Below, in pieces: positions 27,080 to 35,451 of a DNA stretch of 64,000 nt. Source of the stretch: an uncultured Eubacterium sp. (lineage in GTDB: Bacteria > Bacillota > Clostridia > Lachnospirales > Lachnospiraceae); NCBI GenBank assembly GCA_910584645.1, contig CAJUAU010000001.1:124001-188000 (forward strand). The letters are read 5' to 3'. The notes under the pieces were generated by a model that saw nothing but the letters and a program-made list of their open reading frames with translations, made no database searches and had not been told where the DNA came from. The stretch's first letter is position 1; each line of letters begins with the position of its first letter. Made by a program: the position numbers and the translations under genes.

Positions 27080-28768
27080 ATGAGAAGGATATTATGTTTT
27101 GGAGATTCTAATACATATGGGTATTCTCCTGTAGACGGGCAGAGATATGGGGATGATATCAATTGGCCCGGGGTGTTAGGCAGTTTGCTGGGGGACAGTT
27201 TTGAAGTTATCAACGAGGGAAAAAATGGGCGTACGATTGCTTTTGACGATCCTTACAAAGATGGCTGTAATGGTATGAACGATATTGAGACATGCCTCGA
27301 AGATCATGAACCTCTGGATCTGGTTATTATAATGCTTGGAACCAACGATCTTAAGGTTTATTTTGATGCTACTCCTGAGATCGTGGCAAAAAATATGCGG
27401 GAATTGTGTGACCGGGTCCAGGCGAAAACCGACGCCAGAGTTATTTTGGCGAGTCCTGCATTACTTGGAGACCAGATAGAATTTTCGCCCCTCCATCTGG
27501 AATTCGGAAGGACACAGGTAGACTATTCTTTTGAACTGGCACCCTGTTTTGAGAAGATTGCAAAAGAAATTGGTGCAGAATTCATTGACCTTGCTATGGT
27601 GGCAATGTCAAGTGACGTGGACTGTCTGCATCTGATGCCAGAAGAGCATGCCAAAGTGGCACAGGCTATGAAGGATAAGGTGCTGTGGGTCTTCCGTGAA
27701 GAGCTTGCGCGTGAGGCAAAGGAAAAAGAAGAGGCGGCACGCAGACAGCAGGAGGAAGAGGAAGCGAGACTGCGTGCTGAGGAGGAAGCAAGGCTAAAAG
27801 AGGAAAAAGAACGGGAAGAACGGGAGAGGGAAGCGAGACTGCGTGCGGAAGAGGAAATGAGACAGAGGGCCGAAGAGGAAGCAAGACGGCGTGCTGCGGA
27901 GGAAGCGAGACTGCGTGCGGAAGAGGAAATAAGGCAGCAGGCTGAGACGGAAGTGATACAGCAGAATGTGGAAGAAGTGGACCGTGACGCGGAAGAAGGA
28001 GCAAGACTCCGGCTCCAGGCGATTCTGAAAGCGGCCGAGAAGGAGGCGGCGAAGGAAAGCGTTCAGGAGACAGGAGGTTTAAATGCTGATTTTGTCCTGG
28101 GAAATGATTTGGGAGAAGCAGGGCAGGAAGCGGCAGGAACGGTAGAGACACCGGGGACAGGCATTTCTTCTTCCAGCAGTGAAAAAGAAAAAATGCTCTC
28201 TGGGAAGTTGTATATATGTGATGCTGCGCTCCGGGCTGAAGCAGCAGAAGCAAGAAAAATAACGACGGTCTATAATCAGACAACAAACGCAGAAATATCA
28301 AAGCGGACAGAACTTCTAACCCGGTTGTTTAAAAAGGTTGGAAAGACACCGTACATTGAACCGCCTTTCCGCTGCGATTATGGTTCCAATATTACAGTAG
28401 GGGACGAGTTTTATGCAAACTTTGACTGTATCATGCTGGACTGCGCAAATATTAAGATCGGGGATCATGTATTTTTTGGACCGAAGGTAAATATATATAC
28501 GGCATGTCATCCGATTTATGCACCAGTGAGAAACCAGCAGCTGGAATACGCCAAGGAAGTTACCATTGGTGATGATGTATGGATCGGAGGAAATGTAACC
28601 ATCAATCCGGGTGTGCATATTGGAAATAATGTCGTGATCGGGTCCGGCTCTGTCGTAACTTCGGATATCCCGGATGGCGTCGTGGCGGCAGGAAATCCGT
28701 GCCGTATTTTGAGACGGATCTCCGAAGCAGACAAAAAATATTGGGAAGAGCAGATGGCTTTGATCTGA
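27080..28768 (+). CDS. Fusion protein: SGNH esterase, charged helical linker, maltose/galactoside O-acetyltransferase
   Basis: The 562-residue protein is two enzymes in one chain. Residues 1-210 form an SGNH/GDSL hydrolase with the nucleophile in CFGDSNTYGY, the oxyanion Asn in MLGTNDLK and Asp/His in DCLHLMPEEH. Residues about 215-330 are an almost uninterrupted Glu/Arg/Ala helix. Residues 372-562 are a complete Maa/LacA-type transferase: Mac domain (MLSGKLYICDAALRAEA), then left-handed beta-helix hexapeptides, with the catalytic His in TACHPIYAP. There is no signal peptide, so it should be cytoplasmic. One half removes acyl groups and the other adds acetyl. The gene is monocistronic. Confidence 0.88.
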   Translation: MRRILCFGDSNTYGYSPVDGQRYGDDINWPGVLGSLLGDSFEVINEGKNGRTIAFDDPYKDGCNGMNDIETCLEDHEPLDLVIIMLGTNDLKVYFDATPEIVAKNMRELCDRVQAKTDARVILASPALLGDQIEFSPLHLEFGRTQVDYSFELAPCFEKIAKEIGAEFIDLAMVAMSSDVDCLHLMPEEHAKVAQAMKDKVLWVFREELAREAKEKEEAARRQQEEEEARLRAEEEARLKEEKEREEREREARLRAEEEMRQRAEEEARRRAAEEARLRAEEEIRQQAETEVIQQNVEEVDRDAEEGARLRLQAILKAAEKEAAKESVQETGGLNADFVLGNDLGEAGQEAAGTVETPGTGISSSSSEKEKMLSGKLYICDAALRAEAAEARKITTVYNQTTNAEISKRTELLTRLFKKVGKTPYIEPPFRCDYGSNITVGDEFYANFDCIMLDCANIKIGDHVFFGPKVNIYTACHPIYAPVRNQQLEYAKEVTIGDDVWIGGNVTINPGVHIGNNVVIGSGSVVTSDIPDGVVAAGNPCRILRRISEADKKYWEEQMALI

Positions 28769-28897
28769 GAAAATAAGTTCTGACGCACTTAAAATAAGTT
28801 CTAAGTTCTGGCGAACTTATTTGCGAGTTGCTAGCGCAACTTGGCTGCACAAAAGGTGTGCAGAAATTATGAAAAACAGAATATTTGTATGAAAAAA

Positions 28898-28922
28898 CCG
28901 GTGTAGAGTTACTCTGCACCGG
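28898..28922. terminator. Bidirectional terminator overlapping the tyrA stop codon
   Basis: 11-bp stem with one G-T pair (28898-28908 with 28912-28922). Plus-strand tail ACTTTTTG; minus-strand tail TTTTTTC. The three-base loop is exactly the tyrA stop codon (TAA on the minus strand), so the last tyrA codons form one arm. Confidence 0.85.
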
Positions 28923-29826
28923 ACTTTTTGTTTGAATCATTAATGAAAATAAAGTCTGAAATAGTATCTGGAATTGAATTCCGGTATGTGCCGGCTTCGA
29001 GGAAGGTGTTCCGGAGATCTTCTGTTTTTTCCTCACGAAGCAGGCCGCGGAAATGTTCCAGGCTTTTAATATACAATTCCAGAAAGTGGTCGATGCTGTC
29101 TTTGTTGGACAGACAGATATTTTCCCACATTTCAGGAGAAGAAGAAGCAATTCTGGTGATATCTTTAAAGCCGCCGGCGGCAAAGGCTTTCATGAAACTC
29201 TCCGGGGTGTCATTTTCCCTTACCATATTGACCAGTGTGGCAGCGATGATATGGGGAACGTGGCTGATAGCAGCTGTGATATCGTCATGCTTCTCTGGAT
29301 CCACAATAACGCATTTGGAGCCGGTACATTTCAGCAGAGATAATAGAAGCTGCAGTTTAGCCTCCGATGTGTGGGGGGTGGGAGTCAGGAGATAATAGGA
29401 ATTTTTTAATAATTCTGCAGAGGAATTGGCATATCCTGTTTTCTCAGATCCCGCCATAGGATGTCCACCAATAAAATTATGTTCCAGTCCAAGGTCTTTT
29501 GCCGCTTTATGAATATTTCCCTTTACACTTCCAACATCGGTAAGGATGCAGTTTTCATGAATGAGTGGTTTCAAATGGTGCAGAAACTCGATGTTTTTGA
29601 GAACCGGCGCACAGAGAAAAATGATATCACAGGAAGAAAATTCAGAATTAATATCGTATACAAGCTCTGAAAGGATACCATCTTTTACACCCTGTTCCAG
29701 ATCCGGATTTCTTCTGCGGGTATAGACCTGGATCCTGGCATCTGGAAAGGCAGATTTTATTGCCCTTGCAATGGAACCGCCGATAAGTCCCAGTCCAAGA
29801 AAACCTATATTTAAACTTTTTGTCAT
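28909..29826 (-). CDS. tyrA: Prephenate dehydrogenase
   Basis: The 305-residue protein has the NAD(P)-binding motif GFLGLGLIGGS at the N-terminus and TyrA landmarks: TDVGSVKG, FIGGHPMAGSEKTGY and SHVPHIIAATL. It converts prephenate to 4-hydroxyphenylpyruvate in tyrosine synthesis. The chain ends without an ACT domain. It stands alone, facing the fusion gene. Confidence 0.95.
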   Translation of the reverse strand: MTKSLNIGFLGLGLIGGSIARAIKSAFPDARIQVYTRRRNPDLEQGVKDGILSELVYDINSEFSSCDIIFLCAPVLKNIEFLHHLKPLIHENCILTDVGSVKGNIHKAAKDLGLEHNFIGGHPMAGSEKTGYANSSAELLKNSYYLLTPTPHTSEAKLQLLLSLLKCTGSKCVIVDPEKHDDITAAISHVPHIIAATLVNMVRENDTPESFMKAFAAGGFKDITRIASSSPEMWENICLSNKDSIDHFLELYIKSLEHFRGLLREEKTEDLRNTFLEAGTYRNSIPDTISDFIFINDSNKKSGAE

Positions 29827-29919
29827 ATGATCAAATCCTTTTATATGTAAACTGATGCTGCATTCAACGGCATCATCTGAATGTATTTTAACTCAAATTA
29901 ACTTTTCTGTAAATAACTA

Positions 29920-29948
29920 TTGATAGTTTTCAGCAATAATATTATACT
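29920..29948 (+). promoter_or_regulatory. Probable promoter of rfbC
   Basis: TTGATA (29920-29925) and TATACT (29943-29948) with a 17-bp spacer, 45 bp upstream of the rfbC start. Confidence 0.55.
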
Positions 29949-29993
29949 ATATATTGTTTGGATGGTTACATAAGTGAGAAGGAGAAAGAAAAT

Positions 29994-30593
29994 ATGGCTG
30001 AGATCAAGGTGACACCTTGTGAGATCGAGGGATTATATGTTATCGAACCAAAGGTGTTTGGCGACGAGCGGGGATACTTTATAGAGACCTATAACAAAAA
30101 AGAGTTTGAGGCGAGAGGGCTTACCATGGAATTTGTCCAGGATAATGAGTCCATGTCCAAAAGAGGCGTGCTGCGAGGGCTTCATTTCCAGAAGAATTTC
30201 CCCCAGGGAAAGCTGGTCAGGGTGCTGTCGGGAGAAGTCTTTGATGTAGCTGTGGATATCCGCAAAGGTTCTCCGACATTTGGTAAATGGTTTGGGGTTG
30301 TTCTTTCAGATGAAAATAAAAAGCAGTTTTATGTATCTAAGGGATTCGCCCACGGCTATCTTGTATTGTCGGAAAAAGCAGTTTTTTCTTATAAATGTAC
30401 AGATTTCTATCATCCAGAAGACGAGGGCGGGATCCGCTATGACGATCCCCAGATCGGCGTTGACTGGCCCATTAGTGAGGATATGCAGATCATCCTGTCA
30501 GAAAAGGACAAGCATCATGAGAGTCTGGCAGACCAGCCTCTTGTGTTTGATTATAATAAGTTAAAGCCGGATACGTCCGGTCTGAATCACTAA
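29994..30593 (+). CDS. rfbC: dTDP-4-dehydrorhamnose 3,5-epimerase
   Basis: The 199-residue cupin has the RmlC signatures: FGDERGYFIETYN, the catalytic His in VLRGLHFQ, FDVAVDIRKGSPTFGKW and FAHGYLVLSE. It makes dTDP-4-keto-L-rhamnose for cell-wall polysaccharide. The other rml genes are not adjacent. AAGGAGA precedes ATG 29994; the frame is open 36 bases further up without a site. Confidence 0.95.
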   Translation: MAEIKVTPCEIEGLYVIEPKVFGDERGYFIETYNKKEFEARGLTMEFVQDNESMSKRGVLRGLHFQKNFPQGKLVRVLSGEVFDVAVDIRKGSPTFGKWFGVVLSDENKKQFYVSKGFAHGYLVLSEKAVFSYKCTDFYHPEDEGGIRYDDPQIGVDWPISEDMQIILSEKDKHHESLADQPLVFDYNKLKPDTSGLNH

Positions 30594-30633
30594 AAACCAG
30601 CGCTTTGAGCTGATAAAAGAAAGGAAGGATATA

Positions 30634-31803
30634 GTGAATACAACAGTGACAGATTCAATAATTTATGTAGGAGCAGATGATACGACACTTGATTTATTTG
30701 AGAGCCAGTATGTGATACCGGAAGGAGTTTCCTATAACTCCTATGTGATCCTCGACGACGAGATAACGATCATGGATACGGTTGACAAACGTGCCACAGA
30801 GGAATGGTTTGCCAATGTAGAAAAAGCACTTGGCGATAAAAAACCATCTTATCTGGTGGTTTCCCATCTTGAACCGGATCATGCTGCAAATATCCAGAAG
30901 GCGGCAGAAAAATATCCCGATATGAAGATCATCGGAAATGCGAAGACATTTTCCATGATGCCGCAGTTCTTTGAAATGGATCTGACAGACCGCAGTGTAG
31001 TGGTAAAAGAAGGGGATACGATCTCGATCGGTACCCATACCCTTCAGTTCTTTATGGCGCCAATGGTGCACTGGCCGGAAGTTATGGTGACTTACGAGCA
31101 GTCTGAGAAAATTTTGTTTTCAGCTGACGGATTTGGCAAGTTTGGTGCTCTTTCCCTGACTGAAAACGAGGACTGGGCATGTGAGGCAAGACGCTATTAT
31201 TTTAATATCGTAGGCAAATATGGCGCTCAGGTTCAGGCACTGCTTAAAAAGGCGGCAACGTTGGACATCGCAATGATCTGTCCACTGCATGGGCCGATCC
31301 TAAAAGAAGATCTGGGTTATTATATCGGTAAATATAATACATGGAGCAGCTACGAGCCAGAGGATAAAGGTGTTCTGGTAGCCTATGCTTCCATTCATGG
31401 AAATACAGCTGAGGCGGCGAAAAAACTCGGTACGATCCTGGAGCAGAAAGGTGCTGAAAAAGTGATTGTCAGCGATCTTTCCAGAGAAGATATGGCAGAG
31501 ATCATAGAGGATGCTTTCAGATATGATAAGATCATAGTTGCAGCGGCTACATACGATGGCGGTTTATTCCCGGTTATGGAGGACTTCCTGAGCCATCTCA
31601 AAAGCAAGAATTTCCAAAAACGTGTGGTGGGTATTATGGAAAATGGTTCCTGGGCACCGATGGCTGGAAAACAGATGCGGGCCGTTTTTGAAGGAATGAA
31701 AGAGATCACGATCTGTGACCAGGTGGTTACCATCAAATCTACAATGAAAGATTCCACGATAGCGGACATGGAAAAACTGGCAGATGAGATCCTGGCAAAA
31801 TAA
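30634..31803 (+). CDS. fprA: Flavodiiron protein (FprA type), GTG start
   Basis: The 389-residue protein has a metallo-beta-lactamase-like diiron domain and a C-terminal flavodoxin domain (from about 250). The metal ligands appear in VSHLEPDHAAN, MVHWPEVM, SADGFGKFG and ICPLHGPI; the FMN loop is ASIHGNTAEAA. Such proteins reduce O2 to water or NO to N2O and protect anaerobes, here sharing a chromosome with an O2-sensitive hydrogenase. The start is GTG with AAAGGAAGG upstream. Confidence 0.94.
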   Translation: MNTTVTDSIIYVGADDTTLDLFESQYVIPEGVSYNSYVILDDEITIMDTVDKRATEEWFANVEKALGDKKPSYLVVSHLEPDHAANIQKAAEKYPDMKIIGNAKTFSMMPQFFEMDLTDRSVVVKEGDTISIGTHTLQFFMAPMVHWPEVMVTYEQSEKILFSADGFGKFGALSLTENEDWACEARRYYFNIVGKYGAQVQALLKKAATLDIAMICPLHGPILKEDLGYYIGKYNTWSSYEPEDKGVLVAYASIHGNTAEAAKKLGTILEQKGAEKVIVSDLSREDMAEIIEDAFRYDKIIVAAATYDGGLFPVMEDFLSHLKSKNFQKRVVGIMENGSWAPMAGKQMRAVFEGMKEITICDQVVTIKSTMKDSTIADMEKLADEILAK

Positions 31804-31825
31804 TCTGTGGGTATAAGGTGAGAAG

Positions 31826-32575
31826 ATGAATAAAACGCAGAGTGAGCGGTATTCCAGACAGATATTGCTGAATAAGGTAGGGGAAGAGGGGCAGGAAAAG
31901 CTTCTCAATTCCCATGTACTTATTGTAGGAGCCGGTGGACTTGGTTCACCGGCTGCTCTGTATCTGGCATCAGCAGGGGTCGGACATATCGGCATTCTGG
32001 ATGATGATGATGTGGATCTGACAAATCTTCAAAGGCAGGTCATACATTCTTCTGGATCCATCGGGAGCCCCAAAGTATTATCAGCAAAAAAACGGATCGA
32101 GAAGTTAAATCCGGATGTCCAGGTATCAGCTCTGCGGGAACGGCTGCAGGAAGACAACGCAAAAGAGATATTTGACAATTATGATTTTATTCTTGACGCC
32201 ACAGATAATTTTGAAGCCAAGTTTCTGATCAATGATACCTGTGTTGCTCTGAAAAAACCATTTTCCTACGGAGGTATTCAGGAATTTGGGGGACAGCTTA
32301 TGACTTATGTTCCAGGAGAGGGACCCTGTTACCGCTGTATCTTTGAGCAGCCTCCGGAGGATGGTTTGATTCCCACTTGCCGGGAGGTCGGGGTGATCGG
32401 CTGTATGGCAGGCATTATCGGTACACTGCAGAGTATGGAGGCGGTAAAGTTTCTGTTGGGGATTGGGGAGCTGCTTACCAGCAGGATGCTCACGGTGGAT
32501 GCTTTGACGATGGAATTCCGTCAGGTCAGATTCACGAAAAAAAATCCTGAATGTCCTGTATGCGGAAAAGCATAG
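31826..32575 (+). CDS. ThiF/MoeB/HesA-family E1-like adenylyltransferase
   Basis: The 249-residue E1-like enzyme has the ATP loop GAGGLGSPAALYLASAGVG, DDDDVDLTNLQRQ, DATDNFEAKFLIND, and a zinc site made of PCYRC and ECPVCGKA. It would adenylate the C-terminal glycine of a ThiS/MoaD-like sulfur carrier. No carrier gene is adjacent, so thiamine, molybdopterin or cysteine pathways cannot be told apart. It starts 22 bp after fprA and is probably cotranscribed. Confidence 0.9.
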   Translation: MNKTQSERYSRQILLNKVGEEGQEKLLNSHVLIVGAGGLGSPAALYLASAGVGHIGILDDDDVDLTNLQRQVIHSSGSIGSPKVLSAKKRIEKLNPDVQVSALRERLQEDNAKEIFDNYDFILDATDNFEAKFLINDTCVALKKPFSYGGIQEFGGQLMTYVPGEGPCYRCIFEQPPEDGLIPTCREVGVIGCMAGIIGTLQSMEAVKFLLGIGELLTSRMLTVDALTMEFRQVRFTKKNPECPVCGKA

Positions 32576-32599
32576 AATAAAACAGGGTTCATCAAGAGG

Positions 32600-32670
32600 A
32601 AAGTTTGTATTCGCGGAGCGAAAACACGAAGTGTTTTTATAGAGCTGCGGTTTTCAGCCAGCCCTTTTTT
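32600..32670 (+). repeat. Dispersed terminator-like repeat, copy 2 (diverged)
   Basis: GCGGAGCGAAAA...CACGAAGTG...AGAGCTGCGGTTTTCAG and a closing CCTTTTTT match the plan of the 89-bp units at 40732-40909 with a changed inner hairpin. It lies after the ThiF-like gene and may serve as its terminator. Confidence 0.55.
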
Positions 32671-32680
32671 ATTATATCAT

Positions 32681-32716
32681 CGGCGCCAGTTTGAAACAGA
32701 TATCAGACTGGCGCCG
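32681..32716. repeat. Perfect 10-bp inverted repeat between converging genes
   Basis: CGGCGCCAGT (32681-32690) pairs with ACTGGCGCCG (32707-32716). It sits 13 bp from the 3' end of the phosphoribosyltransferase-like gene; T-runs are weak, so terminator function is uncertain. Confidence 0.55.
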
Positions 32717-32728
32717 TTTAACGGACTC

Positions 32729-33379
32729 TTAGAATTTGGAATACCCATAGCTGTTTACAATGGCATCGATTTTATGTCCTGCTTCACAGAAAGGACAATG
32801 ATGCTGGGAGAAGGATTGGTAGTCAGGCAGATCATCCGTGTGGAAGATCGATTTAACCGTATGTCCTTCGATCTGGTCAGTGGCGCTGAATATTGCCGAG
32901 ATACCCTGTATGATCCCGCCATAATATTCGATACACTCCAGACTTTGGGCAATGGTCTTTCCGGTGGTGGCAGAGGCGAGAAGAAGAAGGGTATTTTTCC
33001 CATTTACCATCGGCTGAATGTTGTCCCGGAAGATCATTTGTCCGCTGGGGTTAAACTCCGGCTCGATGACATAGATACTCTGGTGCATATTCATGGAGAT
33101 CACACCAGCCTCTGTGAGTTTGCTGGCAAGAAAAGCGCCGATCATGTAACAGCCATCCATACAGATAATCGTATCAATAGGTGTGCTGTACTGATATTCC
33201 TTAGCCATGGTAGAGGCTGCCTGGTAGGCTTCCCTCTGTCCCACTTTCAGACGTGTCATATCCAGATAGTAATTGATGTGTGAATGGTTTGTGGCAAAAT
33301 GCCCTGGGACCACCTTAAGAACAAGTTTATTGTTGATCCTGGATGGAATTTTAATTACGTTTTCTAGTTTATCCAGCAT
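32729..33379 (-). CDS. Orotate-phosphoribosyltransferase-like protein with C-terminal Cys pair
   Basis: A 216-residue type I phosphoribosyltransferase-like protein. The core has TIICMDGCYMIGAFLA and a loop LLLLASATTGKT where active enzymes have an acidic pair before TTG. The acidic PRPP motif is therefore degenerate. The C-terminus adds CPFCEAGHKIDAI, a possible half zinc site. It may be an OPRT-related enzyme with altered substrate or a regulator. AGGAGG upstream fixes the start at 33379. No pyrimidine genes are adjacent. Confidence 0.65.
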   Translation of the reverse strand: MLDKLENVIKIPSRINNKLVLKVVPGHFATNHSHINYYLDMTRLKVGQREAYQAASTMAKEYQYSTPIDTIICMDGCYMIGAFLASKLTEAGVISMNMHQSIYVIEPEFNPSGQMIFRDNIQPMVNGKNTLLLLASATTGKTIAQSLECIEYYGGIIQGISAIFSATDQIEGHTVKSIFHTDDLPDYQSFSQHHCPFCEAGHKIDAIVNSYGYSKF

Positions 33380-33461
33380 ATTTGGATACCTCCTTACAAA
33401 AATCATTGACGTTTATATTCCCTTTAACGTCCATTATACCATGTTCCCTGTTGTTTGACAA

Positions 33462-33848
33462 TTAAAGTATTTCCTCTGTCTCAGCAGTATCTGCGATGGA
33501 ATCCTCCTCCAGATCCTCCGCAGCGTCCTGTTCCTTTGGAGGCTGGGACAGGAAAACCAGAGTGCATAACAGTACAGCCAGGACGATCGGAGCAGAGTAG
33601 ATGAAAGTCCGAAAGTCTGGATTTACATTTGTTCCGGGAGTGTTAAAATAGACAAACAGGGCGATATAAACAGAAAATAAAATTATTCCTAAAACCGTTC
33701 CCAGGATTCTCCCTATTTTTTTCCCTTTGAACCTGGCTTTCAAAAGACAGAATACAATGGCAAAGGCAAGGCTTCCGTCAAAAAGGCCAAAAATAAGCAT
33801 ACCAACACTAATACCCATAACAATCTCCGTTCCTGCGAATTCACGCAT
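33462..33848 (-). CDS. Small membrane protein of unknown function
   Basis: 128 residues with three likely membrane helices (about 10-35, 45-68 and 83-101) and an acidic cytoplasmic tail (about 105-128). No family recognised. It is monocistronic, between the phosphoribosyltransferase-like gene and tRNA-Leu. Confidence 0.65.
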   Translation of the reverse strand: MREFAGTEIVMGISVGMLIFGLFDGSLAFAIVFCLLKARFKGKKIGRILGTVLGIILFSVYIALFVYFNTPGTNVNPDFRTFIYSAPIVLAVLLCTLVFLSQPPKEQDAAEDLEEDSIADTAETEEIL

Positions 33849-33918
33849 ATATTAATAGTATTTAAACACTTTAAATCTAGTATACTATAAAATTATTTAA
33901 ATTTCTATCAAATTTTTG

Positions 33919-33947
33919 TTGACATTTGAAAAAAAATATGATAATTT
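33919..33947 (+). promoter_or_regulatory. Promoter of tRNA-Leu
   Basis: TTGACA (33919-33924), 17-bp A-rich spacer, TAATTT (33942-33947), ending 10 bp before the tRNA. Confidence 0.75.
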
Positions 33948-33957
33948 AAATAAGCAC

Positions 33958-34041
33958 GCAGGAGTGGCGGAATTGGCAGACGCGCAGGCTTCAGGTGCCT
34001 GTGGTAGCAATATCGTGTGGGTTCAAGTCCCATCTCCTGCA
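33958..34041 (+). tRNA. tRNA-Leu (CAG anticodon)
   Basis: Acceptor arms GCAGGAG and CTCCTGC with discriminator A. The anticodon stem CAGGC/GCCTG has loop TTCAGGT (anticodon CAG). A long variable arm is typical of class II tRNAs, and the T-loop is GGTTCAAGTCC. CCA is not encoded. Confidence 0.96.
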
Positions 34042-34051
34042 TTGTCATGAA

Positions 34052-34076
34052 AAAGATATGAGTTGATCATATCTTT
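34052..34076 (+). terminator. Terminator of tRNA-Leu
   Basis: 10-bp stem (34052-34061 with 34067-34076), loop GTTGA, followed by a T-run of about eight. Confidence 0.88.
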
Positions 34077-34169
34077 TTTTTGTTTTAAACGGAAATGCCT
34101 TTACAACTTCAAAAAATATGGTAAAATATATGATGTATGTTTACAAATATATAGTTTTGGAGGAAAGTG

Positions 34170-35330
34170 ATGAATAACTCAAAGAAATTGGCAAAAAACG
34201 GTGGGATTGGATCAGAGAAGCAAAGTAAAGGTTCAGGAAGTGTAGTCATTGCTTCAAAAAACAAAATTTTACTGACACTTGGAATTGCGGCGGTCATTAT
34301 TCTTTGTGCCGGTGTATTTTATATGCAGCTGAGACCGCGAGCGGTGCTGAAAGTGACGCGGAGCGATGAAAGTGGAGAAAAGACCAATACGGTTTATATG
34401 AAAGAAGCGGTTTATGATATTTATACTCTTGAGACTCAGTTTAATTCTTATGCTTCCCTGTATCAGCAGATGTATGGTACAACCTACTGGGAGATGGAAA
34501 ATGCAGACGAGGACGGAAGAAATGGTGCTTCTGCTGCCAAAAAGCAGGTGATGGATGGTCTCAAACAGAAAGAGATCCTTTATATGGAGGCACAGAAGTT
34601 AGGACATGCCCTGACAGATGAGGAAAAGAAAGCAGCGGATGAAAGCGCGGCTAAGGCGATGGAATCCATGACAGACGGACAGAAAAAACTTCCGGGACTG
34701 GATGAAGAGACTTTGAAGGAAGTATTTGCGAAAAACGCACTGGCTCAAAAATACAGACAGGTTATCATATCAGAGAGCGGCATTGACAGAGAAGCACTGA
34801 AAGCCACTGTGAAAAAGGAAGATTTCCGCCAGTATACGATGCAGTACTATAAAGTAAGCAATAAAACAGGATCCGGGGATGAAGAAGTGGATGTGACTGC
34901 AGAGCAGAAACAGACCAATCTGAACAATATGAAAGCTCTTCAGGAAAAGGCGAAGACTGCTGAGGACTTTACAAAGCTTATAGAAGAAAAGGATACGACG
35001 GGAATTCAGGCAGTTCAGACCCAGGAGCTTCTGGAAAAGGATATGGACAGTTCTTCCTTCCTGACAAAGAAACTGAGAAAACGTCTGATCAAGATGAAGA
35101 ATGATCAGATCTCAGACGTTATTGAGGGAGAAGACGGATACTATCTTGTAAAAATGGTGAATAACGATGATAGTGCTGCCTATGACAAAGAATGTGATTC
35201 CGTTGTGAGTGCCGAGGAGACCAAGCAGTTTAATGCCAAATATGATGAGATTAAAACTAGATATAAAACAGAAGTTCAGAGCTACTGGAAGGGACGTGTG
35301 AAACTCGGTTCCTACACAGCAGTACAGTAA
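34170..35330 (+). CDS. Membrane-anchored SurA/PrsA-like foldase (divergent)
   Basis: The 386-residue protein has an N-terminal membrane helix (ILLTLGIAAVIILCAGVFYM, about residue 35) and a helical extracytoplasmic part. This resembles the SurA_N/PrsA chaperone module (KKQVMDGLKQKEILYMEAQKLGHALTDEEKK) and a C-terminal segment in the place of parvulin (DQISDVIEGEDGYYLVKMV). It probably helps fold exported proteins; isomerase activity cannot be judged. GGAGGA favours ATG 34170 over the GTG just before it. Confidence 0.7.
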   Translation: MNNSKKLAKNGGIGSEKQSKGSGSVVIASKNKILLTLGIAAVIILCAGVFYMQLRPRAVLKVTRSDESGEKTNTVYMKEAVYDIYTLETQFNSYASLYQQMYGTTYWEMENADEDGRNGASAAKKQVMDGLKQKEILYMEAQKLGHALTDEEKKAADESAAKAMESMTDGQKKLPGLDEETLKEVFAKNALAQKYRQVIISESGIDREALKATVKKEDFRQYTMQYYKVSNKTGSGDEEVDVTAEQKQTNLNNMKALQEKAKTAEDFTKLIEEKDTTGIQAVQTQELLEKDMDSSSFLTKKLRKRLIKMKNDQISDVIEGEDGYYLVKMVNNDDSAAYDKECDSVVSAEETKQFNAKYDEIKTRYKTEVQSYWKGRVKLGSYTAVQ

Positions 35331-35451
35331 TGACCATAAGGATTGTGAGATTGCAGGGCAATGAAGCAGTCCGCAGGTATCATAGGGGTCAAAAGCCTTT
35401 TGCCCCCAGCATCTTATATAGTATCAACAGACGAGATAGGAGAGAAAAGCC

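Noticed and set aside
27666..28301. Minus-strand Pro/Leu-rich frame of 211 codons opposite the fusion gene linker
   Set aside because: It is an antisense reading of the Glu/Arg repeats; the plus frame is a continuous two-domain enzyme.
35385..35407. Hairpin upstream of purL considered as a purine riboswitch
   Set aside because: Only one 11-bp stem with a mismatch (GGGGTCAAAAG with CTTTTGCCCCC) is present; no three-way junction or conserved purine aptamer bases are seen.
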